The translations under genes and the position numbers were made by a program. A DNA stretch of 48,816 nucleotides, from the NCBI GenBank assembly GCA_012842605.1, contig DUSN01000053.1:1-48816 (forward strand), read 5' to 3'. This document shows positions 15,492-24,290 of this stretch, in pieces. How positions within the stretch are numbered: the first letter of the stretch is position 1; each line of letters begins with the position of its first letter. The notes beneath the pieces are model-generated. The model searched no databases and was not told the origin of the DNA. It saw nothing but the letters and a program-made list of their open reading frames with translations. This stretch comes from Clostridiales bacterium (GTDB lineage: Bacteria > Bacillota > Clostridia > Caldicoprobacterales > DTU083).

Positions 15492-17552
15492 CTATTGAGG
15501 ATTTTTTAACTGCCTCATCAGCTCATCTGAAGAAGCAACAGGTTCCCTGCATGCAAAGTTTGTACAGACATATGCAGCTGATTTCCCGTCAAGCCTCTTC
15601 TTGTCACGGATATTAGGCAATAAAGCATCTATTTTTTCTTTTTCACTGTTTTGAGGACAGATAATGCATACCATAAAGGGGTCATATACCGAATTGACCA
15701 CATTAATCATAGCCTGGAACTCTTCATCTTCTTCCCTGCCGGTTATCACAACTTCCCTTGACGGACCGGAAGCATACAAGATTCCTGAAAGTGAATGACA
15801 GCAGCCTGCCGGATGTCTGTTTATCAAATGACCAAAAGCCTTTAGTATGGCATGTGCCTTTTCTGAATATGAAGTATCGCCGGTTATGGCAGAAAGACGC
15901 AGCAGGTTCAATACAGTCTGGGAATTAGCCGAAGGGTATGCACTGTCAAATATCTCCTTAGGACGGGTAACCAGCTGTTCACCATCATTTCCATAGAGGA
16001 ACAATCCTCCGTTATCCTGGTCCCAGAAAAGCTCCATCAGCCCTTGATTCAATTCTATAGCCTTTTGCAAATACTCAGTTAAGCCTGTGGTTTCATAAAG
16101 TTCAATGCATGCCCATATAAAAAATGCATAATCATCAGCGTATCCAAGAATGCCGGCTTCTCCGTCCCTGTAACGTGCAAGAAGCCTGCCGTCTTCTCTT
16201 TGCAGACAGTTCATTATAAACATGTAAGCTTTGCCGGCTGCTTCAACGTACTCCTTATTTTTCAAAACCCGTCCACCTGCAGCCAAAGCTGCAATCATCA
16301 TGCCGTTCCATGAAGTCAGTATTTTATCATCCTTATGCGGGTGCACGCGTTTTTCCCTGGCTTGAAGGAGGGCTGCCCTGGCATCCTTTAGCTGCTGTGC
16401 TTTCTCTAATTCCTCTTCCGATGCTTTTATCAGATTGGGAATGCTTTTCCCATCAAAGTTTCCTTGCTCGGTTATATCATAAAGCAGGCAGAATTCCTTC
16501 CCTTTTTCTTCTCCAAGAACATTAACAATTTCATCAGGCGTCCAGACATAGTACTTCCCTTCCTCCCCTTCTGAATCTGCATCCTCGGCAGAATAGAAGC
16601 CGCCTTCAGGAGAAGTCATATCCCTCAGTACATAAGCAAAAATTTCCTCGGCTCCAGCTTTCATTACAGGATTCCCTGTAATCTGCCAGCATTCTAAATA
16701 TGCAACAGCCAAGAAAGCGTTGTCATATAACATTTTCTCAAAGTGCGGAATCAGCCATTGCCTGTCAGTAGAATACCTGGAAAATCCAAAACCTATATGA
16801 TCATGTATTCCTCCCCTGTACATAGCCATTAAGGTTTCGTTTACCATCTCCAAAGCCGCTTCACTTCTATTCCTGACATAATACCGCAGTAAAAAGAGTA
16901 AATTGTGAGGTGCAGGAAATTTCGGAGCAGAACCAAAGCCGCCAAACTTGCGATCAAAGGTGCGCTTAAGCCTGTCAAAAGCCTCTTCAGCAGCTTCCAT
17001 GCCTGCTTCGTCCCATTCTTCCTGAGATTTAACATATAAGTCCTCTTGTACAGCAGAAAGAATCTGGTTTGCAGATTGCAGCAGATCGCCATTCTTTTCC
17101 TTCCAAAGAGTATTAATCCGTTCCAGAAGCTCTAAAAATCCTATTCTTCCATATCGGGTATTTTTAGGAAAATAGGTTCCGGCATAAAATGGTTTTTTAT
17201 CGGGAGTCATGAAAACTGAAAGCGGCCATCCACCCTGGCCGGTCAACGCCTGACATACAGTCATATAAATGTGGTCAATATCCGGCCTTTCCTCCCGGTC
17301 AACCTTTATGCTTATGAAATTCTGGTTTAAAGCTGAAGCTACTTCAGCATCTTCAAAGGATTCTCTTTCCATGACGTGGCACCAGTGACATGTGGAATAA
17401 CCTATTGACAGGAAAATAGGCTTGTTCTCATCCTTTGCTTTTTGGAATGCTTCATCTCCCCATGGAAACCAATTCACCGGGTTGTAAGCATGCTGCAGAA
17501 GGTATGGCGATTTTTCATGAATTAGCCTATTGGCTTGTTTATTAGCTGACAT
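15492..17552 (-). CDS. Thioredoxin domain-containing protein, YyaL/DUF255 family
   Basis: The 686-residue protein starts with a thioredoxin-like domain (DUF255, about 5-165) holding the STCHWCHVM motif with Cys55 and Cys58, followed by an (alpha/alpha)6-barrel domain like that of N-acylglucosamine 2-epimerases (about 190-600), including the conserved [27 protein letters not shown] and [17 protein letters not shown] stretches. Length matches the family. The human relative is SPATA20; the bacterial function is not established. Predicted cytosolic. The start is supported by GAAAGGAAGGTGATG shortly upstream. The gene appears monocistronic or leading the USP gene. Confidence 0.9.
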   Translation of the reverse strand: MSANKQANRLIHEKSPYLLQHAYNPVNWFPWGDEAFQKAKDENKPIFLSIGYSTCHWCHVMERESFEDAEVASALNQNFISIKVDREERPDIDHIYMTVCQALTGQGGWPLSVFMTPDKKPFYAGTYFPKNTRYGRIGFLELLERINTLWKEKNGDLLQSANQILSAVQEDLYVKSQEEWDEAGMEAAEEAFDRLKRTFDRKFGGFGSAPKFPAPHNLLFLLRYYVRNRSEAALEMVNETLMAMYRGGIHDHIGFGFSRYSTDRQWLIPHFEKMLYDNAFLAVAYLECWQITGNPVMKAGAEEIFAYVLRDMTSPEGGFYSAEDADSEGEEGKYYVWTPDEIVNVLGEEKGKEFCLLYDITEQGNFDGKSIPNLIKASEEELEKAQQLKDARAALLQAREKRVHPHKDDKILTSWNGMMIAALAAGGRVLKNKEYVEAAGKAYMFIMNCLQREDGRLLARYRDGEAGILGYADDYAFFIWACIELYETTGLTEYLQKAIELNQGLMELFWDQDNGGLFLYGNDGEQLVTRPKEIFDSAYPSANSQTVLNLLRLSAITGDTSYSEKAHAILKAFGHLINRHPAGCCHSLSGILYASGPSREVVITGREEDEEFQAMINVVNSVYDPFMVCIICPQNSEKEKIDALLPNIRDKKRLDGKSAAYVCTNFACREPVASSDELMRQLKNPQ

Positions 17553-17719
17553 ACAGGCATCACCTTCCTTTCATAGTTTGGCTTTTTAATATAGTTTTAT
17601 AGTTTTAATCCACCAAACTATTATTTGAAAGAAAGTTATTGCATATACAATTTGACATGGGTAATCTTCCCATTTCAATATTCCATGCATCACTAAAGTG
17701 TAATTATTTCTGTATCAAT

Positions 17720-17775
17720 AGACAAGGGGACGGTTCTTGTGTATATAATAAGACAAGAGAACCGTCCCCATGTCT
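17720..17775. repeat. REP-like inverted repeat (GGGGACGGTTCT type)
   Basis: An 18-bp arm at 17720-17737 containing GGGGACGGTTCT pairs with 17758-17775 with a single mismatch, around a 20-base loop. From memory, repeats with the core AAGACAAGAGAACCGTCCCC are dispersed in several Clostridia genomes and flank REP-associated tyrosine transposases. Placed four bases after the stop of the ABC ATPase gene, it may also act as that operon's terminator. No transposase is present here, so this would be a stand-alone copy. Confidence 0.6.
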
Positions 17776-17778
17776 TTT

Positions 17779-18447
17779 CTACTCCTTATACAAAATGCCA
17801 TCACGCATCTGATAAGTTACATCAACTATATCCAGCAGGCTCGTATCATGCGTTATCACCACAACACAGTAGTTGCGTTCATGCGCCAGACGTGCAAGCA
17901 ATGTCATTATGTTGCGTGAAGCAGTGCTGTCTAGGTTGCCTGTGGGCTCGTCCGCAAGGATAAGGTTTGTATCCATAGCCAATGCCCGTGCTATGGCAAC
18001 GCGCTGCTGCTCACCTCCTGAGAGCATGGAAGGAAAACGGTTGAACACTGTATCAGGCAAGCCTACACTCCTTATATGCTCCTCAGCTTTACTTTTTGCA
18101 TCCTTGGGGCGGATACCATGCAGTTCCATGGGATACATCACGTTCTCCAATGCCGTCAGCAACGGAAAGAGCCTAAAGTTCTGATAGATCATTGCTACAT
18201 GGTTGCGACGATAGGTGTCAAGGTTAATCGTACGCGTAGAGGTTCCTCGAAAAAACACATCTCCTTCACTTGGCACATCAAGTCCTGCCATAAGAGAGAG
18301 CATAGTTGACTTACCACTGCCGCTCTTGCCGACAATGGCATACAAAAAACCCTGTTCGAAGGAACAGCTGACGTCTTTCAGCGCCTCCACTGTTTGGTAT
18401 TTACTTTTATAAGTGTAACGGACGGATTGAAGAGTAAGGATACTCAT
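17779..18447 (-). CDS. ABC transporter ATP-binding protein (MacB/LolD type)
   Basis: The nucleotide-binding subunit of an ABC transporter shows Walker [11 protein letters not shown]-loop, signature [15 protein letters not shown] and Walker [14 protein letters not shown], all intact; the sequence resembles MacB/LolD-type ATPases. I place the start at ATG 18445-18447, because GAGGAGG lies nine bases upstream; the frame extends six codons further to 18465, but those codons are the ribosome binding site. The upstream permease stop at 18462 leaves a 14-base gap, so translation is probably coupled. The substrate is unknown; in Gram-positives such pairs export peptides or act on lipids and antibiotics. 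No two-component system is adjacent. Confidence 0.92.
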   Translation of the reverse strand: MSILTLQSVRYTYKSKYQTVEALKDVSCSFEQGFLYAIVGKSGSGKSTMLSLMAGLDVPSEGDVFFRGTSTRTINLDTYRRNHVAMIYQNFRLFPLLTALENVMYPMELHGIRPKDAKSKAEEHIRSVGLPDTVFNRFPSMLSGGEQQRVAIARALAMDTNLILADEPTGNLDSTASRNIMTLLARLAHERNYCVVVITHDTSLLDIVDVTYQMRDGILYKE

Positions 18448-18461
18448 TATAAACTGCCTCC

Positions 18462-21400
18462 TCATTCATTCTCTGATAAGATTGATAGTGCATTCTTTGA
18501 ATTATGCAGAAGTACAGCAAATGCTGCACTTAATGCATAGAAGATAAAAAATGCATAGACTTCCGGCTTAGCAAGCTGTTCGCTGCCTTTGTGAATATAC
18601 CATAAAACAGCAGAGGGCAGCATGCCAAATAATAACAGCAATATCTGCTCACCGAACAATGTGGCAAAAATACGCTTCTTCTGCATACCCAAACCACGCA
18701 TAAGCGCAATATCTTCCCGTCGGCTGTTAATTGTGAGAAAACCCGTAATAATCCCCAGTACATATACAAGCGCAAGAAGCACGGGGTAAAGAATCTCTAG
18801 GAATTTGCTGCTCTGTGCAATAGAGCTGAGTGTTTCATTGAATTGTGCATCTTCAATGACTATACACAATTGTATATTGTTTGGCGTCTTAGGACCTGAA
18901 AAGCCTGATTCCTCAAGCGAATCCTTCAACTGGCTTAAATAGCGAGGATCATCAACCTTGAACGTCAGCGCTGAAACATATCTACTGTCCAGCAGCACAT
19001 CTACTATCTGCTGTTGCGTAAAAAAGTCAAAACTAAAACCGCCCAAAGCTTCAGCTACTGCCAAGTCAGCGTAATAGAAGTACTTTCCGGTACTGACAGT
19101 GTTGTTGGTTTGCTTCATGTAATCAAGCCCATTGAGAGATGAACGTTCCGGGTCAAGAGCACCAAGCGGCAGCGGACAGTAGATATTGTCCTGCATAGCC
19201 ATACGTGTAAAGCTCCCTACTACCACCATATCCATTCCTATAAAAGGCGGGAAGTATAAAAAATTGTTTTTTACATAGACGCGTATGGTATCACCATACT
19301 TTATATCATGTTTGCTCATAAACTGGGAGGATATGATGCACGGCAGCTTTTCCCATTCGCGGCTGGAAAAGCGTGTCTCATCCCAGCCAGACATAAACTC
19401 ACCATGGAATTCATTGAAGTAAAACTCAGGAGCATTTCTCACTGAATCGGTAAATACAATAGTGGGCTCGGAAAGAAGCTTGCTGCTCATGATATCAAGC
19501 TCATAAGAATCCAACGGCATAGGCACTTCTTTTACACTGCCTGCAGTACCGTCCGCACGCATGGGTATGCCAAGATAGGAGTAATTGAGTTTATAGACAT
19601 ACGATACATCTGTGATATGATCCGTTTCTAAAATCCTCCTGGCAAACTCATTTTGAATATACAGAGAATCTGAATATTTTCCGTTCATCTGCGCACAGTA
19701 ACCTGTCAGCTCTGTATTCTTGTAAAGCTCATCGGTGGCCTCATCATAAGAATCAAGAGTTGACTGCAGAGAGGATACAAACAGCAGCGCAGCTGCACAA
19801 AGAACAGGAGTTATAATTGAGCGCACTCCACCCCGCCTTATTGAAAGAATGGCGTGGCGCAAAGCACCCGAAAATGCTACAGATGATTTTTTGGGCGGAC
19901 GGCGTACCCGCACACGTGCTCTGGCCGCTATCAACCTTCCGCTGACGGCTTTCTCAGCAAAATATAGGCAAAGTACAAGTGAAATTAAAAGTATGCAGGC
20001 ACCAACTAAAGCAGCAAAGACAAACGACAACGATATATCAGGCGTAAACTCTTTTGTAATGCCTCTGAAGCCGTCGCTGTACCTCATATCTACTGCCTGA
20101 AGCTCGGAGACAAACTCATAAGCGTACTCTACCAGGTTATCAGCGTACCCTGTTCCTAACAAAATGCCTACGGTAATGGCTGCAAGAGATATCAGGATTG
20201 TGCCGGCCATAAGATAAAGCCTTACCTCAGATTTTCTCGTGCCAAAGCAGCGCATTACCTCTACTGCCTCTCGCTGCAATTCTGCAAACTGATAGGCAAA
20301 TAAGGCCAGCACCATGTATGCCACTGCAAATGCTATGACTGAAAGTGCTATTGCAGCGTTTTGAATAACCTTCAACGCATCTGCCGTGACTTGATATCCC
20401 TGGTCATAGACGTTGATAAATATGCGCTCGGGAAGCAGCGGCTTTATCTGAGAAAGGAATGCATCCACTGTTCCATTTTTAATTGTTGCCTGCCCCAGTC
20501 TGTACATATAGCGTTCAGGACGCGCAGAGTTGTCAGTATTGGGAGTGTATACATTGAGAAAATAATCTCTGTGGTAGTTGACAATACCCACAACAGTATA
20601 TGTTTCCCTGCGGGACATTGTATCTCCCCATGTATACATAACAGCATCTTCATTATCCGGCAGATGTACAGTCAATACATCGCCAACCTCAAGTTCGCTG
20701 TTTTTGGCGATATTTTCTGAGATAACGCATACCTTTGCACCTTCTTCGACCTCTTGCTTTGTAAACATGCGGCCGGAAATGATCTGCAAGTAGCTTTGGT
20801 TAAACTCCTCAAGTTCGCCAAGCTCCCGTACGCGGCAGATGTTGATGGCATTGTTCATAGCATCATAATATTGTGCTATTATATTGTAAATGTTGTTTTT
20901 ATCAGCTTTTAAATCTTCGACCGATTCTATCTGCTTAAACGGTTTTATTTCATCACAATCAACACCGGCTTGCTCAGCAATCCAGCTGTAAAACGGAGAG
21001 AGATGTATGGAAAGCCCGTTGGCATTGAGCCTGTCATTTCTTGCATGGATAACATAAACAGCATTTGGATCAGGCATAAAACCATAGTCGTCAAAATTGT
21101 TATCAATGAATACGGTATGCCCCGGCTCATAGGGGCGGAATGAGTACAGACATTCCACAAGCTCACCGGTGAAAGGACTGTTTTCTGCAAATTGCCTGAT
21201 ACCTTTTATGACTAACACGCAGGCGTCACTGAACTCAGCAGTACGGTTGTCGGAAATAAAACCCGGCGTTGTAGCCATACCTACATCAGAAGGCTGCCAT
21301 AGCAGCACGTTTTCATTTGAGGCTATCGCATCAAAATCAATGCTCTCTACATCTTTAAGCATGTCATCGCTTTTGCTGCCAACATTAGAACCATAATCCT

Positions 21401-21614
21401 CAAGATAATCCAGGGTGACTATTGTTGTACACTTTGAATCCCAATCACGCAGCATTGCACCACTTGCTGCCCAGGTGTTAACCCCAAGGTAGAAAAATGC
21501 TGTCACTGCTGTAATCAATAGTGTAAACAAAGTTGTCTTCACAGGTGTGCGAACTATGCTTTTTATACTGTTGCGAAAAAACATGTACTTCTTAACTTTA
21601 CCTTTCTCAGACAT
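18462..21614 (-). CDS. FtsX/MacB-type ABC transporter permease (1050 residues)
   Basis: The large permease has an N-terminal membrane helix (about 27-45), a long extracytoplasmic region (about 50-410), a cluster of three helices (about 415-560), a second helix near 610, a second extracytoplasmic domain (about 640-910) and a final three-helix FtsX cluster (about 920-1040, with SIAQSSKFLEILYPVLLALVYVLGIITGFLTINSRREDIALMRGLGMQKKRIF typical of FtsX). Duplicated FtsX units with large external domains characterise exporters of the LolE/BceB-like type. It is the first gene of the two-gene operon. The ATG follows GTAAGGATGTAG. Codon choice looks somewhat different from neighbours, but this was not computed. 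Confidence 0.85.
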   Translation of the reverse strand: MSEKGKVKKYMFFRNSIKSIVRTPVKTTLFTLLITAVTAFFYLGVNTWAASGAMLRDWDSKCTTIVTLDYLEDYGSNVGSKSDDMLKDVESIDFDAIASNENVLLWQPSDVGMATTPGFISDNRTAEFSDACVLVIKGIRQFAENSPFTGELVECLYSFRPYEPGHTVFIDNNFDDYGFMPDPNAVYVIHARNDRLNANGLSIHLSPFYSWIAEQAGVDCDEIKPFKQIESVEDLKADKNNIYNIIAQYYDAMNNAINICRVRELGELEEFNQSYLQIISGRMFTKQEVEEGAKVCVISENIAKNSELEVGDVLTVHLPDNEDAVMYTWGDTMSRRETYTVVGIVNYHRDYFLNVYTPNTDNSARPERYMYRLGQATIKNGTVDAFLSQIKPLLPERIFINVYDQGYQVTADALKVIQNAAIALSVIAFAVAYMVLALFAYQFAELQREAVEVMRCFGTRKSEVRLYLMAGTILISLAAITVGILLGTGYADNLVEYAYEFVSELQAVDMRYSDGFRGITKEFTPDISLSFVFAALVGACILLISLVLCLYFAEKAVSGRLIAARARVRVRRPPKKSSVAFSGALRHAILSIRRGGVRSIITPVLCAAALLFVSSLQSTLDSYDEATDELYKNTELTGYCAQMNGKYSDSLYIQNEFARRILETDHITDVSYVYKLNYSYLGIPMRADGTAGSVKEVPMPLDSYELDIMSSKLLSEPTIVFTDSVRNAPEFYFNEFHGEFMSGWDETRFSSREWEKLPCIISSQFMSKHDIKYGDTIRVYVKNNFLYFPPFIGMDMVVVGSFTRMAMQDNIYCPLPLGALDPERSSLNGLDYMKQTNNTVSTGKYFYYADLAVAEALGGFSFDFFTQQQIVDVLLDSRYVSALTFKVDDPRYLSQLKDSLEESGFSGPKTPNNIQLCIVIEDAQFNETLSSIAQSSKFLEILYPVLLALVYVLGIITGFLTINSRREDIALMRGLGMQKKRIFATLFGEQILLLLFGMLPSAVLWYIHKGSEQLAKPEVYAFFIFYALSAAFAVLLHNSKNALSILSENE

Positions 21615-21667
21615 AACTACATCCTTACACTCTCATACTAAAGCATATATATTTTCTTAAATATGCA

Positions 21668-21696
21668 TTTATATAAAATTATATTGATAATAACAA
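21668..21696 (-). promoter_or_regulatory. Probable sigma-A promoter of the ABC operon
   Basis: On the minus strand TTGTTA (21691-21696) and TATAAA (21668-21673) are spaced by 17 bases, 54 bases before the permease start. This suggests the ABC operon is transcribed separately from the sugar cluster upstream. Confidence 0.55.
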
Positions 21697-21723
21697 TACC
21701 TGGCAAGTGCTGCAAGATTAATT

Positions 21724-22491
21724 TTATATAGAATTATTTATTAAATACCTTTTTACATCCGCAATTGATTTTACATGTTCATATGTAGGAATGTATTCCA
21801 ATCCGAAGTAACGATCATACCCGGCATTATCTATCGCTTCTATTACATTTCTGTAATTGATTTCTCCCATAAACAATTCATGCCTTCCCGGTACGCCTGC
21901 AGAATGAAAGTGTCCGATATAGTCAATATTTTTGGTTATATTTTCGATTATATTTCCTTCCATGATCTGCATGTGGTAAATATCATAAAGCAGTTTTATA
22001 TGACTGCATCCCACACTATTTATGATTTCAAATCCAAGTCTGGAAGAATCCACATAGTAGCCCTTATGATCGACAAGTGAATTCAATGCCTCTAAGTTTA
22101 TGGTGACATCTTCTTTAACTGCTATATCTGCTGTTCTCTTCAAGTTTTCAATCAGTGTGTATTTTTGCATATCACCTTTGTCATCAACATCTCCGGAAAT
22201 CACTATCAAAGAATTGCATCCCATATCCTTAGCCAATTTAATGGATTCTGATATATTCTTAATTATATCATCTGCTTGAGAGTTCATCCTGCAGGACCAT
22301 GCCCCTTTAGCACAGCAAATGGAAACAGCAATATTGTTGTCTCTTGCCAGTCTGCCTATCTTGTTTACATCCTTGCCTTCCAGAGCCCAAAATTCCACAG
22401 CATCATAACCAAGATCAGCTGCAGCTTTAATTCTGTCATAGAAATCAAGCTCAGTCAAAACCGGTTCGATACATAATGATAATTTTACCAT
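21724..22491 (-). CDS. Sugar phosphate isomerase/epimerase (xylose isomerase-like TIM barrel)
   Basis: The 255-residue protein is a TIM-barrel of the AP-endonuclease 2 / xylose isomerase-like family. Conserved acid and histidine positions for divalent-metal binding are visible in NLEALNS (about 145-151), DIYHMQI (about 182-188), HFHSAGVPGRHE (about 211-222) and GLEYIP (about 240-245). Hydroxypyruvate isomerase and 2-keto-myo-inositol dehydratase-like members share these. It is the last gene of a five-gene sugar cluster, 24 bases after the Gfo/Idh gene on the same strand. A role in isomerising a sugar or keto acid produced by the preceding oxidoreductase is an inference. Confidence 0.85.
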   Translation of the reverse strand: MVKLSLCIEPVLTELDFYDRIKAAADLGYDAVEFWALEGKDVNKIGRLARDNNIAVSICCAKGAWSCRMNSQADDIIKNISESIKLAKDMGCNSLIVISGDVDDKGDMQKYTLIENLKRTADIAVKEDVTINLEALNSLVDHKGYYVDSSRLGFEIINSVGCSHIKLLYDIYHMQIMEGNIIENITKNIDYIGHFHSAGVPGRHELFMGEINYRNVIEAIDNAGYDRYFGLEYIPTYEHVKSIADVKRYLINNSI

Positions 22492-22514
22492 GCTTATACC
22501 TGCTTTCTAATATT

Positions 22515-23522
22515 TTAATACTTTTTAACATCCTCCGCTTTTCCACTTTCAGCAGATCTGTATATAGCCAGAACAGAAGCCAATACAGGTATGGACTGAT
22601 TGATTGGACAATAGTAAGGTGTACCGTTTGTTACCCATTTTACAAAAGCATTCATACTGCGGCTCAATGCATGAATACCCCTTCCTTCTGCCTTGTAACG
22701 AGGTATGCGTACACCGTAAAAATTAACTCTTGAAAAATAAGGACCGGTATATGCAGCTGTTCCTTTTTCCCCATAGAGGGTAATGGTAACAGGCTGCTCC
22801 TTAGCTGCTGCCATTGAGCTGGTAATTTGAATGATACCGCCGCACGAAAGCTCCACAATTCCCATTGCCGTATCTTCCACCTCTACGTCATGGAACTTTG
22901 CTCTTCGTGTGCTTCCTATTGCACGAACAGGCTCACTGTTAAAAGCCCAGAGCAAAATATCCAGAGCATGGGAGCCCTGGGTCAGCAGCGTGCCTCCGCC
23001 GGCTGTTTCTTTATATGCATGCCATTTGCTGTCAGTGAAATAGGATGCCTCCCGAGACCAGGGAATATTGCATATTCCATAATAAAGCCTGCCGAGATCA
23101 CCATTATGTGCAGCTTGTACCATCCTATAGCATGCATGGTCGTAACGATACTGGTAGTTGACTCCCACCTTAACCTGCTTCTCCACCGCCAGTTTCTCCA
23201 GTTCCAATGCATGGTCCAAAGCAGTAACTATTGGTTTTTCGCATAACACGTGTATTCCCTTTGAAATCAGGTCTTTAACGATAGGATAATGCAGGTAATG
23301 CGGAACTGCTATGTAGGCTGCATCTATTTTCTCATTAGCTATCATTTGACTGTAATCCTTATATGCACCTGCATCCTTATAACGGGCAGCAAATTTCCTG
23401 GCGCGGCTTTCATCCGGGTCTGCAAAACCTGCAAACTTTATGCTCCTATCGATTTTTGTCAGCAGCATCATATATTTAGTGATATCTCCACAGCCGATAA
23501 CACCCATCCGCAATTTCTTCAT
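22515..23522 (-). CDS. Gfo/Idh/MocA family oxidoreductase
   Basis: A 335-residue NAD(P)-dependent sugar dehydrogenase-type protein. The Rossmann motif GVIGCGDITK is at 7-16, the family EKP motif is at 95-97, and the catalytic histidine lies in LLTQGSHALDILLW, normally the H of the active site. The C-terminal half has the usual open beta-sheet. The start codon overlaps the stop of the ThuA gene by 4 bases (ATGA), so translation is coupled. In catabolic clusters, ThuA-like proteins and Gfo/Idh enzymes often occur together in oxidation or 3-keto-sugar routes; the precise substrate is unknown. Confidence 0.92.
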   Translation of the reverse strand: MKKLRMGVIGCGDITKYMMLLTKIDRSIKFAGFADPDESRARKFAARYKDAGAYKDYSQMIANEKIDAAYIAVPHYLHYPIVKDLISKGIHVLCEKPIVTALDHALELEKLAVEKQVKVGVNYQYRYDHACYRMVQAAHNGDLGRLYYGICNIPWSREASYFTDSKWHAYKETAGGGTLLTQGSHALDILLWAFNSEPVRAIGSTRRAKFHDVEVEDTAMGIVELSCGGIIQITSSMAAAKEQPVTITLYGEKGTAAYTGPYFSRVNFYGVRIPRYKAEGRGIHALSRSMNAFVKWVTNGTPYYCPINQSIPVLASVLAIYRSAESGKAEDVKKY

Positions 23523-24238
23523 AATTCGTTAACCTGCCTTGTAATCCAAGCTATTGCATCATGTAAGATTTTTTGAACCTTCTTGTTTTCAAAAGTAGAA
23601 GCAAAGTGACCTAAAGAAAAACAGAAAACCCGTCCCCTGTTTTCTTCTTTTGTCCATGCAACCGGAACCTTTTCACCTTTGCAGCTGCTATACCACAAGA
23701 TATTATTTGATTGATCGTAATTATGCAAGTAGAGTTCCTCTTTGAGCATAAACGAATCTGAAGCATTTGCTTCTTGAATCTCCACAGGACCGGCAGCATC
23801 ATGGCCTATAAACCTGCTTCCCAAAATCCGGCCATATTCGGATACCGACTTGAAGGAAGCCAAAGCACCGTGCACTGCCAGCAATCCTCCTCCCTGTGAA
23901 AGAAATCGTTGGATTCTTGATATAAATTCAGAGGTTAGTTTATCAGATAATTTATTCTCATGTATCAGCAGTATGATTCCATCAAATTGACTGTCATTAG
24001 ACGCATCACCTGCCCCCATGCGGCTCAAATCCTCAAAGCGGTTAGTAAAGGTAAATTCGTAACTGCCATTTTGCTCTCCTTCGGCAAAGGATAAAAGCAT
24101 ATCACGAAATTTTCGACGCACCCATATAGACGGATGCAGCCAGCCTTTAGACAATACCAATAATCTTTTCTTTTTATCAGATGGCTGCTCATGTTTTGTT
24201 AAAATGCTATTGCTTCTGTCATTATGATTGCTGTGCAA
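23519..24238 (-). CDS. ThuA-like domain protein
   Basis: The 239-residue protein matches the trehalose-utilisation ThuA fold, a class I glutamine-amidotransferase-like domain: LLVLSKGWLHPSIW (about 30-43), DGIILLIHENKLS (about 88-100), GGGLLAVHGALASFK (about 126-140) and the late DAAGPVEI and VFCFSLGHFAS segments. The start is TTG 24236-24238, supported by GCAGGAGGGGA shortly upstream. ThuA in Sinorhizobium meliloti takes part in conversion of trehalose to 3-ketotrehalose, and ThuA-domain proteins regularly accompany Gfo/Idh/MocA dehydrogenases. The 3' end overlaps the Gfo/Idh gene by 4 bases. Confidence 0.85.
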   Translation of the reverse strand: MHSNHNDRSNSILTKHEQPSDKKKRLLVLSKGWLHPSIWVRRKFRDMLLSFAEGEQNGSYEFTFTNRFEDLSRMGAGDASNDSQFDGIILLIHENKLSDKLTSEFISRIQRFLSQGGGLLAVHGALASFKSVSEYGRILGSRFIGHDAAGPVEIQEANASDSFMLKEELYLHNYDQSNNILWYSSCKGEKVPVAWTKEENRGRVFCFSLGHFASTFENKKVQKILHDAIAWITRQVNEL

Positions 24239-24290
24239 AACTTATATCCCCTCCTGCTTCTATGGTTTTCCGTTAACTTTAGTTCATAAA

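Noticed and set aside
18445..18465. Six extra codons at the start of the ABC ATPase
   Set aside because: They contain the GAGGAGG ribosome binding site for the downstream ATG at 18447 and overlap the permease stop, so the shorter start is preferred.
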